In this document: positions 22,798-34,800 of the stretch, piece after piece
Layout of the letters: the number at the start of each line of letters is the position of its first letter
How positions within the stretch are numbered: the stretch's first letter is position 1
Source: Gigaspora margarita
Lineage: Eukaryota; Glomeromycota; Glomeromycetes; Diversisporales; Gigasporaceae
Length of the DNA: 64,000 nt
NCBI GenBank assembly: GCA_009809945.1
Contig: WTPW01002075.1
Span: forward strand, 6,556 to 70,555
Direction: 5' to 3'
The notes under the pieces: generated by a model
The model's input: only the letters and a program-made list of their open reading frames with translations
Database searches by the model: none
Told to the model about the DNA's origin: nothing
Program-made: the position numbers and the translations under genes

Positions 22798-24111
22798 AGG
22801 ACCCCGGACATCTCTCATAGAGGTCATAACTGATCTGCATGAATTTAGGCATTTTTGCTACCTCTAAAATCAAGTAAATTTGCTAAAAGTTAGATTATTA
22901 CATATAAATTTTATAGTAATTTGCTAAAAACTAAATTATCAGATCTATTTTTATAAATCAAAGTAATATATGTATTTTTGATTGCTGAACAAATTTTCTT
23001 AGAGCACTTTGTTAGAATCAATTAGTAAAATTTTGNNNNNNNNNNNNNNNNNNNNNNNNNNNNNNNNNNNNNNNNNNNNNNNNNNNNNNNNNNNNNNNNN
23101 NNNNNNNNNNNNNNNNNNNNNNNNNNNNNNNNNNNNNNNNNNNNNNNNNNNNNNNNNNNNNNNNNNNNNNNNNNNNNNNNNNNNNNNNNNNNNNNNNNNN
23201 NNNNNNNNNNNNNNNNNNNNNNNNNNNNNNNNNNNNNNNNNNNNNNNNNNNNNNNNNNNNNNNNNNNNNNNNNNNNNNNNNNNNNNNNNNNNNNNNNNNN
23301 NNNNNNNNNNNNNNNNNNNNNNNNNNNNNNNNNNNNNNNNNNNNNNNNNNNNNNNNNNNNNNNNNNNNNNNNNNNNNNNNNNNNNNNNNNNNNNNNNNNN
23401 NNNNNNNNNNNNNNNNNNNNNNNNNNNNNNNNNNNNNNNNNNNNNNNNNNNNNNNNNNNNNNNNNNNNNNNNNNNNNNNNNNNNNNNNNNNNNNNNNNNN
23501 NNNNNNNNNNNNNNNNNNNNNNNNNNNNNNNNNNNNNNNNNNNNNNNNNNNNNNNNNNNNNNNNNNNNNNNNNNNNNNNNNNNNNNNNNNNNNNNNNNNN
23601 NNNNNNNNNNNNNNNNNNNNNNNNNNNNNNNNNNNNNNNNNNNNNNNNNNNNNNNNNGTATTTTTATTAATAAAATTATATAAAATATTATAATTCACAA
23701 AATTTTACAAATTGATTATAACAAGGTGCTCTAAGAAAACTTGTTCAGCACATAAAAATACATTATTTTGGCATATTTACTTTTATATTTCTTGAAAATT
23801 TAAGAGAAGATGCTTAATTTTTGATTTTTTGATCAAAAAATCAAAAATTAAGCATCTTAAATTTTTAAAAATTATAGTAGTACAAAAAAATGAGATAGCT
23901 TATTTTTGGGTATGATTCTTGCAAAATTGTAGGTAATTTGCTAAAAAATAAAATATAATATGCATAAAATTGCTGTAATTTGCCAAAATGCTTTATATAA
24001 CCTTTTTTAAAATTAACCTCAATTTGCTAAAACTTAAATTTGGATCTCAGACCAAATTTTCTGCAATTTGCTAAAAAAAATATGACATATATCAGAGATG
24101 TCTGGGGTCCT
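22798..24111. mobile_element. AGGACCCCGG-type element with gapped palindrome
   Basis: Termini AGGACCCCGGACATC and its inverse. Exact 8-bp duplication GCTGTGTT (22790-22797, 24112-24119); read as GGACCCC, the duplication is 10 bp. The interior is a palindrome of the AAGTAAACTTG/TTATTAATAA type, whose centre is the assembly gap 23036-23657. No ORF. Confidence 0.85.
23036..23657. other. Assembly gap inside a palindrome
   Basis: 622 Ns. The flanking sequences TTAGAGCAC-TTTGTTAGAATCA and its inverse show that the gap sits between palindrome arms. Confidence 0.9.
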
Positions 24112-24163
24112 GCTGTGTTAATAAGTCATGTGTTGCTGTGTTAGTATTATCCCCTTGAATTCA

Positions 24164-24460
24164 TTAATTGATAATCCGCCTGTCAACTAAAGAATGGCGA
24201 AATGTGGTGTTCTTCCATCTAAAAATTTTTTCTTACTAAGTTAACGATACATGTCCACTAATTGAAAGTTGTAGAGCTCGTCGAGACGCATCTAATAGTG
24301 GTTAGATCATCCAATCTAACCACTGTTAGATGCATCTCGACGAGCTCTACAACTTTCAATTAGTAGACATATATCGTTAACTTAGTAAGAAAAAAAATTT
24401 TAGATGGAAGAACACCACATTTCGCCATTCTTTAGTTGACAGGTGGATTATCAATTAATT
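24164..24460. repeat. 297-bp near-perfect foldback
   Basis: Arms of about 147 bp centred near 24311, nearly identical, from TTAATTGATAATCC through CTCGTCGAGACG to the centre. No separate loop. Probably a foldback MITE. Confidence 0.8.
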
Positions 24461-24932
24461 AAAAATCACGTGACGCATATAAATTACTAACTGGCTTTAA
24501 ACAACTCTAATACAAAGCAAACTAATATGAAGCAAAAACATTATGATTACAAAAAAATGCAAAATAGATATATTATTATAGTAATACCAGTACAAGGACT
24601 TTGTAATGCACAAAGTTATACATATGTACATACTACAGTAAACGTATCGGTATACAAAAAATCTATAATTTATATGCATCACATGTTTTTAATTTACAAA
24701 TTTGTGACTCAAATAAGGAAGGCATTTAATCAGAAAATTTGCATGCTAAAATAACTATAGTTAGTATATATGCACATAGAATATACTTTAATCAAGTAAA
24801 TTGCAAGTATATATTATATTCATATACGTATTCATGTGTATAACAATATACAATTCATACACAATTTATACTAATACTAATGCTAATTCCTAAACTTCGT
24901 CTCACTAAAAACAGCACATATCATTCAGTATT
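24461..24932. other. AT-rich flank of the transposase locus
   Basis: Contains many TATACATA-like runs. No gene or TIR could be supported, though the 3' end of the original autonomous element should lie here. Confidence 0.4.
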
Positions 24933-25499
24933 TTAACAAGTCTTTGCATAGTGTCCATACTGCTTACATTTTCCACATTTTCTACTATTTGCTAAAGTAC
25001 TATTGTTTTCTACCATATTAATATATATAGTCTTTTAAAACACGGTTTTCATTAAGTATAGTATTCTTGTTCTCAAAACTTGTTTTAAGTCTTTTAGATA
25101 GATTTTCTTTAGATATAGTATTCTCATTCTCAAAACTTGCCTTGAGTCTTTTAGAAGGTCATCCTCTATGTTTAATGATTGCCAGATTATTGATATCAGC
25201 TAAATTTTCTTCTGTATCCTTGTTATTTGATTTATTTAATTTGTTCTGTGCATTAAAAATAAAAGACTTCAATACTTTCAATAGCTCCTAGTGCAAATCA
25301 GTCTTGAGTATATAATCAGTAGCTTTTCTTAATATTCCTGATAACTCTGCATATTTAGTCTTAATTGATTTTATAGATCGTTCAGAACCTGATAAATTAG
25401 ATTAAATCAAAAACAAATGCTGAAAATCAACGTATCTTTTGAATTTTATACTATCTAATAATTGTGTTATACTATATACTGGAATAGAAAAATATTCTA
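24933..25499 (-). pseudogene. FAR1/MULE transposase, C-terminal segment
   Basis: Minus strand. In order it shows a lysine-rich linker, the KHRG-PSKRLKASFEN signature (RGRP-like, with the R codon changed to TGA), a near-repeat KENLSKRLKTSFEN, and a C-terminal CCHC zinc knuckle CGKCKQYGHYAKTC, ending in TAA at 24933-24935. This tail is typical of FAR1-related transposases of MULEs, where it binds nucleic acid. It is separated from segment 2 by the 11.8 kb insertion whose duplication starts at 25500. Several in-frame stops show decay. Confidence 0.85.
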
Positions 25500-25905
25500 T
25501 TCTGGTCAGGACCCCGAACATCTCTCATAGAAGTCATAACTGATCTGTATAAATTTAGCTATTTTCGCTATCTCTAAAATCAAGTAAATTTGCTAAAAGT
25601 TGGATTATTACTAGTGATGTGCAAATGCAGGATTTTTTGTCTTTGCATTGCATAATGCAACATTATGCAGCATGATGCATTATGCAATCCTGTATCTTTA
25701 TATAATATAATTACTTATTATTTTTTATTAAGAATAATACTAATGCATATAATAGTAGTATATAATAATTAGCATACTTTCAAATTGCTGAAATTAGCAA
25801 GGACACTAGTTAGAATAGAGACATTTATCAGGTGATTTCCACCTCTTAAGAAGGTATCCCCTCCCCCACCTGATACTACTATCTAATCAGATTTAAGCAA
25901 ATAAT

Positions 25906-26572
25906 ATATATCTCTTAGATTGTAGTAGAATACAGGCAAATTTGCCTGCGTTTTAGCACTTTTTTTGCTCTGATTTACTTTTTTTAAATATCAAGATAAT
26001 TAAATAAAACTTTGTACAATTATATTTGAAAATAAGAATTACTTTTTTGCAAAATTAGTTTTTATATTGTAAGAAAAAAATTTTAAGTTATATATAAGCT
26101 AAAAATAGATATCTTTAAGAAAAAAATTTTTTAAAAAATTTTATCACAATTTCTCTATAGTCTTATTTAGTTTTAGTTTTAAAGCTATAGTTCTTAAGAC
26201 AATATTGTAGTTTATATAAAGGATAATAACTTTTATTATTGCAACTTTAATAATTTATTTGTAAAAATCAAGACTTGTATTAGAAATAAAAGTTTTTTTA
26301 TAGATGGGAACATATAAAATTTAAGAAAATCTAAAGAAAACTTTTAATAGTAAAAATGCTAATACAAGAACTTTAAACTTTGATTATACTAAAGTTTTCT
26401 AATAATTTTAAAAAATTTTTATAACTAAGTTACTAAAACAAAACTCAAAGAATATTTTTATTTAGAAAAGGTATAGCTAAAATCAATATTTAAAATTTTA
26501 TTAAAATTTTATTAAAATTTTTAAAATACGCAGGCAAATTTGCCTGTGTTACAATCTAAGGGATAGGTGCTC
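25906..26572. mobile_element. TIR element of the GCAAATTTGCCTGC family
   Basis: Ends TATCYCTTAGATTGTA, then ACAGGCAAATTTGCCTGCG, in inverted orientation at both sides. A longer relative is at 20059-22180. No ORF. Confidence 0.7.
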
Positions 26573-26639
26573 CTATAAACCGAACATGGGTCTGGTTCAA
26601 AGTCTGCAAAATGGTCTAAGTCCTAATATATTTATATGC

Positions 26640-27830
26640 ATTTATTAGTGCTAAGCAAGTTTACTTAGTGCATGAAGTTAGAATTAATTAGTGAAATTTT
26701 GTAAATTATAAGATTTAATAGAATTTTATTAATAAAATTCTATAAAATCTTATGATTTGCAAATTTTTATTAATTAATTATAATTTCATGCACTAAGTAA
26801 ACTTGTTTAGCATTTAAAAATATATCAAATCGGCAGAATTATTTTTATTTTACTTGAAATTTGAAGAATAGATGCATAATTTTTAGATTTTTGATCAAAA
26901 AAGTCAAATTTAAGCATCTTTTATCCAAATTTCAAGTAAAATAAAACAATTCTTCTAATTTGATGTACTTTTAGATGCTAAACAAATTTACTTAGTGCAT
27001 TAAGTTAGAATTAGTTAGTAAAATTTTATGAATTATAAGATTTTATAGAATTTTATTAATAAAATTCTATAAAATCTTATGATTTACAAAATTTCACTAA
27101 CTAATTCTAACTTTAACCACTAAGTAAACTTGTTTAGTATCTAAAAGTACATCAAATTGGAAGTATTGTTTTTATTTTACTTGAAATTTGGAGAAAAGAT
27201 GCTTAAATTTGACTTTTTTGATCAAAAATCCAAAATTATGCATCTTTTCTCCAAATTTCAAGTAAAATAAAAATAATTTTACCAATTTGATGTATATTTA
27301 TATGCTGAACAAGTTTACTTAGTGCATAAAGTTAGAAGTAATTAATAAAAATTTGCAAATCATAAGAATTTTATTAATAAAATTTTATTAAATCTTATAA
27401 TTCACAAGAATTTACTAATTAATTCTAACTTTATGCACTAAATAAACTTGTTCAGCATCTATAAATACAACAAATCAGCAAAATTTTTCTTATTTACTTG
27501 AAATCTAGAGAATAGATGCATAATTTTGAATTTTTGATAAAAAAATCAAATTTAAGCATCTTTTCTCCAAATTTCAAGTAAAATAAAAAGAACTCTGCCG
27601 ATTTGATATATTTTTAGGTGTTTAACAAGTTTACTTATGCATTAAGTTAAGAATTAATTAGTTAAATTTTGTGAATAATGAGAGTTTATAGAATTTTATT
27701 AATAAAATTCTATAAAATCTTATGATTCACAAAATTTTACTAATTATTTCTAATTTTATGCACTAAGTAAACTTGTTCAGCTCCAAAAAATACATACAAA
27801 TATATTAGACTCAAACCAGTCTGCAGACTT
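26640..27830. repeat. Array of alternating palindromes, about 330-bp period
   Basis: Type A palindromes (AAGTAAACTTG outer blocks, TTATTAATAA centre) are centred near 26720, 27058, 27370 and 27705. Type B palindromes (GATGCTTAAATTTGA arms, TTTTGATCAAAA centre) lie between them near 26893, 27223 and 27535. Spacing is 312-338 bp. Confidence 0.85.
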
Positions 27831-28429
27831 CAGATCAGATCCAAACTGAACTCATAATTGAGTCTAAGTCTGATTATTAAAAATTTATATAGTATTTTGG
27901 GCAATTTTGATTGGCTAATATTACTATATTATATAGCACCTGATAATCCCCTGACCCTCTAAAAAATCAGGTGATAAATGTCTCTACTCTTATTAAAAAG
28001 TTCAAAAGTAGTTAAGTTAGGTTGTATTACTAATATAGTAATATACTATATATATTAAATTAGACTAGCTATTAAATATTAAATAGCAAAATCAGAAGAC
28101 TATAACAGATAATATATAGTAATAGAAGTTTTGGTCAAAAAATTTGTTTACTAAAAACTAATATAGCAAATTGAAAAGGAATATATATAATTTATAAGTT
28201 CTATTTAAAAACAATATTGTTAGAATAGTATGAACCTGAGGAAGTTAAAAAAGCAGTTGATAAATACTTCATGAAACAGTTTAAGGCGAGTTCCACAGAT
28301 CCAGAAAAAGAAAAAGAAGAATGGAGCGAGGAATATTCCCCAAGAGAATATATTTAACAAGATTGGTACAATAGTATCTTTAATAAAATTGAGGAGAGGA
28401 AATGGAAAGAGATACTCTAGAAGATCTCT

Positions 28430-29626
28430 AATAGCTCTGCCCCAGGGTTATCTAACATAGGATATACAATCATTAAAAAACTGGGTAAGAAAACCACAAA
28501 ACTTCTCCTAGACCTCCTGAACACAATACTAAGAAAAGGAGAAATGCCAAAGAAATGAAAAATTGGAATGATCTTTCTGATCCCAAAAATGGCAGAATGG
28601 AACTTACAGCTAGAAAATTCCAGACCAATTATGTTACTAGAAGCAACAAGAAAAGGTTTCATAAGAATTATTCAAAGAAGACTAAGTGATATCATCATAG
28701 CACATAATATTTTGAGAGGACCAAACTTCATGGGCCTTCAAGATGAATGCACCCAGGACCCAATACACATTATGAATGCTCTAGTTGAAGCGGCTAAACA
28801 AGAAAACAAGGAAATATGGATAACGCTTATAGATATTAAAAAAGCGTTCGACACTGTTGATCTCAGGAGGCTACAATTGTCATTAAAGAGGATCAATCTT
28901 CCTGAAAAGCTAGAAAAGTTCCTTGTAAATATGTTTGCAAATAGACAGGTTAAAGTAATTACAAAGTTTGGACTGACAGAAGAATTTAGCCCAGGCTGAG
29001 AAATAGACCAAGGAGAAGTGATCTCTCCGCTCCTATAGAGAATCTACTTCGATCTATTACTATGTAAACTCCACATGTGCAAACAAGAGGCAAAAGCAAG
29101 AATAGAGTGGCCAATTGAAATAACCCAGGGGAAAATAGAGCAAGAGGAAATTCAAATAGCAGGCCTGGCATATGCAGATGATACCGCTCTACTAGCAAAT
29201 TCCAAAAAAAGTATGCAAATACTAGTCAATATAGCAGAATCCTTCTTTCGACTAAATAACATAGAGATTAACAACAAGAAAACAGAGCTACTAGTAATTA
29301 ACAGAAAAGACAAAACAGAAGAAAAAATGATTATGATCAAAGAAGGAAAGGAAAAAATAATTGCAAAAAAGAAAAATGAAGTAACTCGATATCTTGGAGT
29401 CTGGCTGACAGTAGCTGACCTCAAACAGACAATTAAGAAAAGGTTGGGAGTCGAAATTAAGCAAATGGCCAACTTGTTTAATAAGAAAAAAATCTCGATA
29501 GAACATATAAGATATATAAACATTGTAGTAGTTTTACCTAGAGCCGAATACAAGTTGAATATAGTAATACTATTTAAGGAAGAATGTGACAAATTGCATC
29601 AACTAGTAATAAGAATAGCAAAATGA
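28430..29626 (+). pseudogene. LINE reverse transcriptase domain
   Basis: Frame shows SSAPGLSNIGYTIIKKLG, then MPKK-stop-KIGMIFLIPK (motif 0, with TGA for Trp), SRPIMLLEATRKGF, DIKKAFDTVD (catalytic Asp of motif A), PG-stop-EIDQGEVISPLL, and AYADDTALLAN (intact YADD catalytic pair, about 29169-29200). Order and spacing are those of non-LTR reverse transcriptases, which copy RNA into nicked chromosomal DNA. At least three in-frame stops and a frame change near 29000-29075 show it is inactive. Confidence 0.9.
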
Positions 29627-30699
29627 AAAGCAGAACTAGCCTTGACTGCCTCAAATACTATTCCATTACAGAAGGACATTTGGAGAATTAATTCACTATA
29701 GTAGCGACACACAGAGCATATGATCACAGAATGAGTAATTAGAATAAACAATCCAAATCTTGTAGATGATCTCACCAGAATAAGGTTAAGAGACGCCCAA
29801 CTACTTCTAAGATCTACAGTACCCATATGGGCCCTTAATAATGACAAAATTAAAAAGCTAAAGTGGAAGAATAATCTCAATGCTAGCATTTTAGCAACAG
29901 CAAAGGATATGGGTATTAGTATCAGAAACGCCAAATGGGAAAAAGACTGGACCATAAGTACACATAACAGGGCCAACATTGAGATAAGAAATCTATTAAA
30001 TACTAAAGATTTGGAAAAAGGTACCCAAGCACTTCGTAAATTAAACTTATGGTACCTTGAGCAAATAATTATGAGACAGAATAATATTATGCTTACGTGG
30101 CAGCAAATCAAAAGAGTTCGTGGAATAGAAATGAAAGGAAAAACGCCTTAATAGTTTCAAAAACTGGAACAGACAGTACTAGAAAACAAAATAACTCGCA
30201 GTATTAAAGAAGCTTTCATAAAGTTAATAAGATTATCGAAACCCAAATCAAGCCAAGAAAAGGAAAATTATCGCACAAAATATTTAAAAAGGAATAGGTG
30301 ATAGGAAAAAAGAAAAACAGTACTGGACCATTCTTAGGCAAAGTGGAAAAGAAATCCCCAAATAAAAAGATGCATATACTAGAATAGAAGGAAACGGATA
30401 AGGAGAATTTGTCACACAACAGCCCCTTAAGATCAAGCATAGTCCCTACAAGTAAGATCTTAAAAGTGAAAGAGAATGAAGTAGAAGATGTAAGTTCTTG
30501 GATAAAGCGAAAAAATGTGGGAGGCAAGGCCACGACAATTAGTCTTAAACATCTCAAAAATCTGATAGCCCCAGAAAAAAGTCCTTTAGAAAGAAAAGAA
30601 TCCAAAATAGAACATGTGGTACTTACAGAAAATTTGGATATATACTTGATCCGAAGTATAATAGAAAATATAAAAAAACAACAAGAACTTATACAGGCA

Positions 30700-31360
30700 T
30701 TAAAAGAAAACCAAAGGTTCGATAAAATAACTTACTATACAGATGGCTCACTCGGAGGAGGAGGAACAGAGGATCACAAAGCAGGGTATGGAATAATTCA
30801 ACTTGATAGCAACGGTACAATAGTTAGAGAACTGAAAGGCAGAATTCAAGGTTGATTCTCTTTAACAAGATCTGAACTTATGGCAATTCTGGAAGCGACT
30901 CTAGTAAACCCAAGTAATAGCAAAATAGATATTTTCACGGATAGCCAAGTAGCAATTCATATAATTAAAAGGAGCTGGGAAAGTAAAACTACAAGAAGCT
31001 AGTGTAAGATGAAAAACCCTGGTATAGTCAACTCCCGCAATAGTCACATGTTAAAATCAGCATTTTATGGGCCTATTGCGAAATTGTGACTAAAGTGAGA
31101 AAGAATTTATATAGTTTATATGATCAGATAAATAAAATTAATGTGAATATAGCACGATTGTGACTATAGCGAGATGTGACTATTGCGGGAGTTGACTGTA
31201 TCCTAGAAACGATTGTCAAAATCTTAGGCACAAAGATTATAGATATGCAACTTCACAAAGTAAAAGCACACGCAGGAAATACGCTGAATGACTTAGCAGA
31301 CCAGGCAGCAAAAAAAGGTGCAAAAGGAAAAGAAGTAATCTCAATTAACGTAAAGAAGAT
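30700..31360 (+). pseudogene. LINE RNase H domain, split by a MITE
   Basis: All four catalytic acidic positions are visible: YTDGSLGGG, TRSELMAI, FTDSQVAI and, after the MITE, KVKAHAGNTLNDLADQAAK. The domain removes template RNA during element copying. The MITE at 31025-31198 separates the third motif from the fourth, and a TGA precedes the second. Confidence 0.9.
31025..31198. mobile_element. pogo/Tigger-like MITE in RNase H
   Basis: 174 bp between TA dinucleotides (31023-31024, 31199-31200), with TIRs YAGTCAACTCCCGCAATAG. It interrupts the LINE RNase H frame. Confidence 0.85.
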
Positions 31361-32434
31361 ACAAGGAATGTTGTTAAGACCAACCTGGAACAACATCTCC
31401 ATCGAAACTCCAATTCATAGCTTTCTCAAAACACTTATACAAACCTTCCACAAAGCAGAATGGGTATTTGCATATAATGCAAAAGATAATATTCACCAAA
31501 AGAGAATAAAAAAGCAAGATTGGAAAATTTTCAGAAGCCTGTGGAAAAAAGAAAAAAAAGAGAAGGCAAGGTCATACAAAGCGAATAAAAAATGAAGTTT
31601 TTGACTAAAGAGCCTGAGTGATTTACTGCCTACTTTACAACTACGTAAAAGAAACCGAAAAGACCTTTACCAGATGTCAATATGCCGTAAATATAAAGAA
31701 AAAGAAGAATCGTTCAAGCATCTTACAACATGTGAAGTTGACGAAGCAAGATGGCAAGAGAAAAAGTTTTTAATAGTAAACCAAATCTGGTCGAATTTGG
31801 ATACAGTGGTTAGAAAAAGAATGACAATTGAGAACCTGTACACAAGTCTAATTGGTAGAAAAGAAGCAGACAAACACAGGAAAAGAAATTACATAGCAAG
31901 AGGGCTAATTGAGTCAGATCTAGCAACCTTACTCTTGGCAATAGAAATTACCAGAAAGGCAGCAGATTTGATCATTACTGAATGGTGGGATAAATGGCAC
32001 AGTTTTTTCCAAAAAGAGATATAGCTTCAATGTTATAACGAAGTTGCAAAATGGGAAAAACAGATGGACATTAATCCCAAAAAAAAGAAAACGAAGAAAG
32101 TAAATCTGGAAAGTTCAGAAGGAAAGAAGAAGAAAATAGTGTAGGAAAAGGGATAGATAAAGGAGGAGAAGGAAGAGACCAATGAGAAGGATTTGAGAAC
32201 GAACCAGAAGACAAAAGTCAGAAAATAAAAGGTGGGATAGGTTCAAGAAAAAAATGGTCTTGGTAACAGAAAAGGTAGAAAAATGGATATGAACCGAAAG
32301 GTGGTCCAGGTGGAATAAAAATTAAATAAGATCATGACGGGCTGTAGATCCAAGCCAATAAACTGCGGATTTAGTACCTGAGGTAGATACTAAAGAGGCA
32401 GCAAGGTCAATTCTACTTTGGCAGATCGCACATA

Positions 32435-32751
32435 CCATATATTCCCGAAAATAAGCTACTCCAAAAATAAGCAACCCTCCTGATTTTTTTCAAAAATTTC
32501 AAAAAACGCGTTAGCAGTTGCTACATATAAAAGTCTAAATTTTACTAAGTAAATCTTCAAAAGTGCCATTAAGTAAACTTGTTCAGGAGACAAAAATACA
32601 CTTATAGTAAAAATTTCATGTCATTTGGATAACTTTTTATTAGTACGTTTTTCAATTTTTCAAAAAATTCAACAATTCGAAAATAAGCAACCCCCCACTT
32701 TTTCGTGTAATTTTTGCCCAAAAAAGGTTGCTTATTTTCGGGAATATAAGG
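32435..32751. mobile_element. TA-flanked MITE of the AATAAGC family
   Basis: 317 bp; ends CCATATATTCCCGAAAATAAGC and inverse CCTTATATTCCCGAAAATAAGC are abbreviated here by CCNTATATTCCCGAAA. TA flanks at 32433-32434 and 32752-32753. Its middle (about 32515-32600) shares GTTGCTACATA and AAGTAAACTTGTTCAG with the hAT element at 38535. Confidence 0.85.
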
Positions 32752-33339
32752 TAGGTACCAAATGGCAACTGGGTGAGCCACACTTTAGTTTAAAATAGCA
32801 TAGCTATAAATAGAAAACGCATGTATTAAACTGCAAACTCTATATTATAAAATAAAGTTGTGACATGATTGTTAAAAAAAAAATATATTGTTAGAATAAA
32901 AGCAATTACATAATATTAATTGAATCAAAATTATATAATAATCTCTATGTGCATTTTTAAATTTTACAAGTCTTGCATTATATTATGCAGCATTATGCAT
33001 TGCATAATGCAGCATGCATAATACATAAGGCACATCTCTAATTATTACAAATAAATTTTATAGTAATTCGCTAAAAACTAAATTATAACATCTAGCATTA
33101 AGTAAATAAATATAGTGCAAATTTTTTAAAACTGTAATTAATAAAAATCTATACAAATCTGTAACAGAACCCCAGACATCTCTAATATAGATCATAAACA
33201 GATAATAATACTATGGTATATATAGAAAAATTATTTTGAGATTAACAATTATATAAATAAAATTTTTATTTTTATTTTATAACGGTGAAACCCGCAATGC
33301 CTGCTAGTAAAACTTGCATTGATTAGCTAAATTAGATGA

Positions 33340-33490
33340 AATCTTCATTGATATTTAAAATATATAAAACCCATTTTTGAATATATAAAATATGTAAATT
33401 CGCTTTTGAATATGTAAAACCCCTTTTGAATATATAAAATATATAAAACCTGCTTTTAAAATGTAAAACCCGCTTTTGAATATATAAAAT
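33340..33490. repeat. Minisatellite of TTTTGAATATATAAAA units
   Basis: About six irregular copies of a 22-30 bp unit with AAAACCCGC ends, just left of the foldback element. Confidence 0.6.
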
Positions 33491-33547
33491 TCGAAATAAA
33501 AATCTTAACTTTGAGTGAAAATATCTTAGCAACCACTTGATCAAATT

Positions 33548-34136
33548 TATAGATGCTGGTGAAATTAAACCATTTCACCAGGTGAAATGGTGAAATAGTT
33601 TCACCAGAATTACACCAAAATTTTATTTTGGTGAATTGGTGAAATTGGTGAATTGGTGAATTAGTGAAATTGGTGAATTGGTGAATTGTTGAATTGGTGA
33701 AATAGTAAATTGAATTGGTGAAATGGTGAATTGGTGAAATAGTGAAATAGTGAATTGGTAAATTGGTGAAATGGTGATTTGGTGAAATGATGAATTGGTG
33801 AATTTGCTCAGTCCTATAAATGGTTAATAGTTCTGACCTCAAAGTGTGCCTGTAAAAACATAAAATGTAAAAACATGAACAAAAACCTAACCGAATTTCA
33901 GGCTAAAATAATACCAGACTCTGGAAATTCACCATTTCACTATTCCGCTATTTCACTGTTCCACCAATTCACCAATTCACTATTTCACCAATTCACCATT
34001 TCACCAATTCACCAATTCACCAATTATACCAATTACACCAATTCACCAGTTACACCAGTTTCACCATTACCGATTGGTGATTGGTGAAATAGTGAAATCA
34101 TTTTACCACTCTGCTTTAATTTCACCAGCATCTATA
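33548..34136. mobile_element. Foldback element with GGTGAAATGGTGAATT arms
   Basis: 589 bp with ends TATAGATGCTGGTGAAATT and inverse. Exact 8-bp duplication ATCAAATT (33540-33547, 34137-34144). Both arms are tandem 8-9 bp units GGTGAAAT/GGTGAATT (33570-33800) and their complement (33930-34090), with a unique middle of about 130 bp. Open frames in the arms come only from the repeats. Confidence 0.85.
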
Positions 34137-34485
34137 ATCAAATTCGATGAAAATTTTTTTATTTGAATTCTATGGATCCATAGAATTCAAATAAAAAAAT
34201 TTTCATCAAATTTGATCAAGTGGTTGCCAAGATACCTTCGCTCAAAGTTTTTAAAAAAAATTAAAATATCTATTAAAATATAAGCTGTACCAAATTTTTC
34301 TAAAACTTTGGGCGAAGGTATCTTAGCAGCCACCTAATCAAATTTGATAAAATTTTTTTTATTTGAATTCTATGGATCCATAGAATTCAAATAAAAAAAT
34401 TTTTATCAAATTTGATTAAATGATTGCAAAGATATCTTTGATCAAAGTTTTAGAGAATTTCAAAACGCCTATCACATGACAGATA

Positions 34486-34800
34486 CTGTATGTTTCTGAA
34501 AATAAGCTACCCTTTTTGGCCAAAAAGTTACACAAAAAAATGTGGGGGTAGCTTATTTTCGGATTGTTAAATGGTTTGAAAAATTGAAAAACGTACTAAT
34601 AAAAAGTTGTCCAAATGCTATGAAATTTTTACAGTAGGTGTATTTCATTATTTCGAACAATTTTATTTAATCGCACTTTTGAAGTTTACTTAGTAAAAAA
34701 AAGTTTTATATGTAGCAACTGTTAACGATTTCTTTAAAAATTTTTCTGAAAATCTGGGGGTAGCTTCTTTTGGAGGTAGCTTATTTTCGGAAATATACGG
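34486..34800. mobile_element. TA-flanked MITE of the AATAAGC family
   Basis: 315 bp with CTGTATGTTTCTGAAAATAAGC-type left end and CCGTATATTTCCGAAAATAAGC-type inverse right end (shared core GAAAATAAGC). TA at 34484-34485 and 34801-34802. Reverse orientation relative to 32435-32751, with the same internal blocks. Inserted in the 200-bp array. Confidence 0.85.

Larger units (their letters stand above)
22683..24156. mobile_element. Small TIR element split by a larger one
   Basis: Ends CAGGGACAACTACCAATATAGCA and inverse CAAGGGGATAATACTAACACAGCA align imperfectly over about 45 bp. The element at 22798-24111 is inserted inside it, leaving only about 160 bp of its own sequence. Confidence 0.5.
25816..27986. 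mobile_element. TIR element holding a palindrome array
   Basis: Ends TAGAGACATTTATCAGG and its inverse (TAGAGACATTTATCACC), followed on both sides by ATCAGGTG-like repeats. Contains the element at 25906-26572 and the array at 26640-27830. Target duplication not resolved. Confidence 0.65.
28228..32884 (+). mobile_element. 5'-truncated LINE with RT and RNase H
   Basis: Flanked by an exact 14-bp duplication ATATTGTTAGAATA (28214-28227, 32885-32898), with an A-rich tail before the right copy. Encodes reverse transcriptase and RNase H but no endonuclease, so it is 5'-truncated. A zinc-knuckle-like C-(x)n-C-x4-ESFKHLTTC segment follows near 31680-31735. Interrupted by MITEs at 31025-31198 and 32435-32751. 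Many Trp codons are TGA or TAG. Confidence 0.85.
25612..33040. mobile_element. hAT element carrying a LINE, 7.4 kb
   Basis: Termini TAGTGATGTGC / inverse TAGAGATGTGC with exact 8-bp duplication ATTATTAC (25604-25611, 33041-33048), both hAT hallmarks. Subterminal GCATAATGCA repeats occur at each end (25645-25690, 32985-33015). No hAT transposase is visible. The interior is filled by the element at 25816-27986 and the LINE at 28228-32884. Confidence 0.9.

Noticed and set aside
23009-23698. Long open frames on both strands across the gap
   Set aside because: Made almost wholly of Ns; not sequence.
26640-27830. CRISPR-like array
   Set aside because: Repeats are long diverged palindromes with no uniform spacers and no cas genes; the host is eukaryotic. 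The 200-bp array at 34137-36720 is rejected for the same reason.
28417-30605. Minus-strand frames opposite the first LINE
   Set aside because: Shadows of the plus-strand reverse transcriptase region, with no motif of their own.
33456-34087. Frames rich in HQFTNSPIHHF
   Set aside because: Direct translation of the GGTGAATT minisatellite arms of the foldback element.
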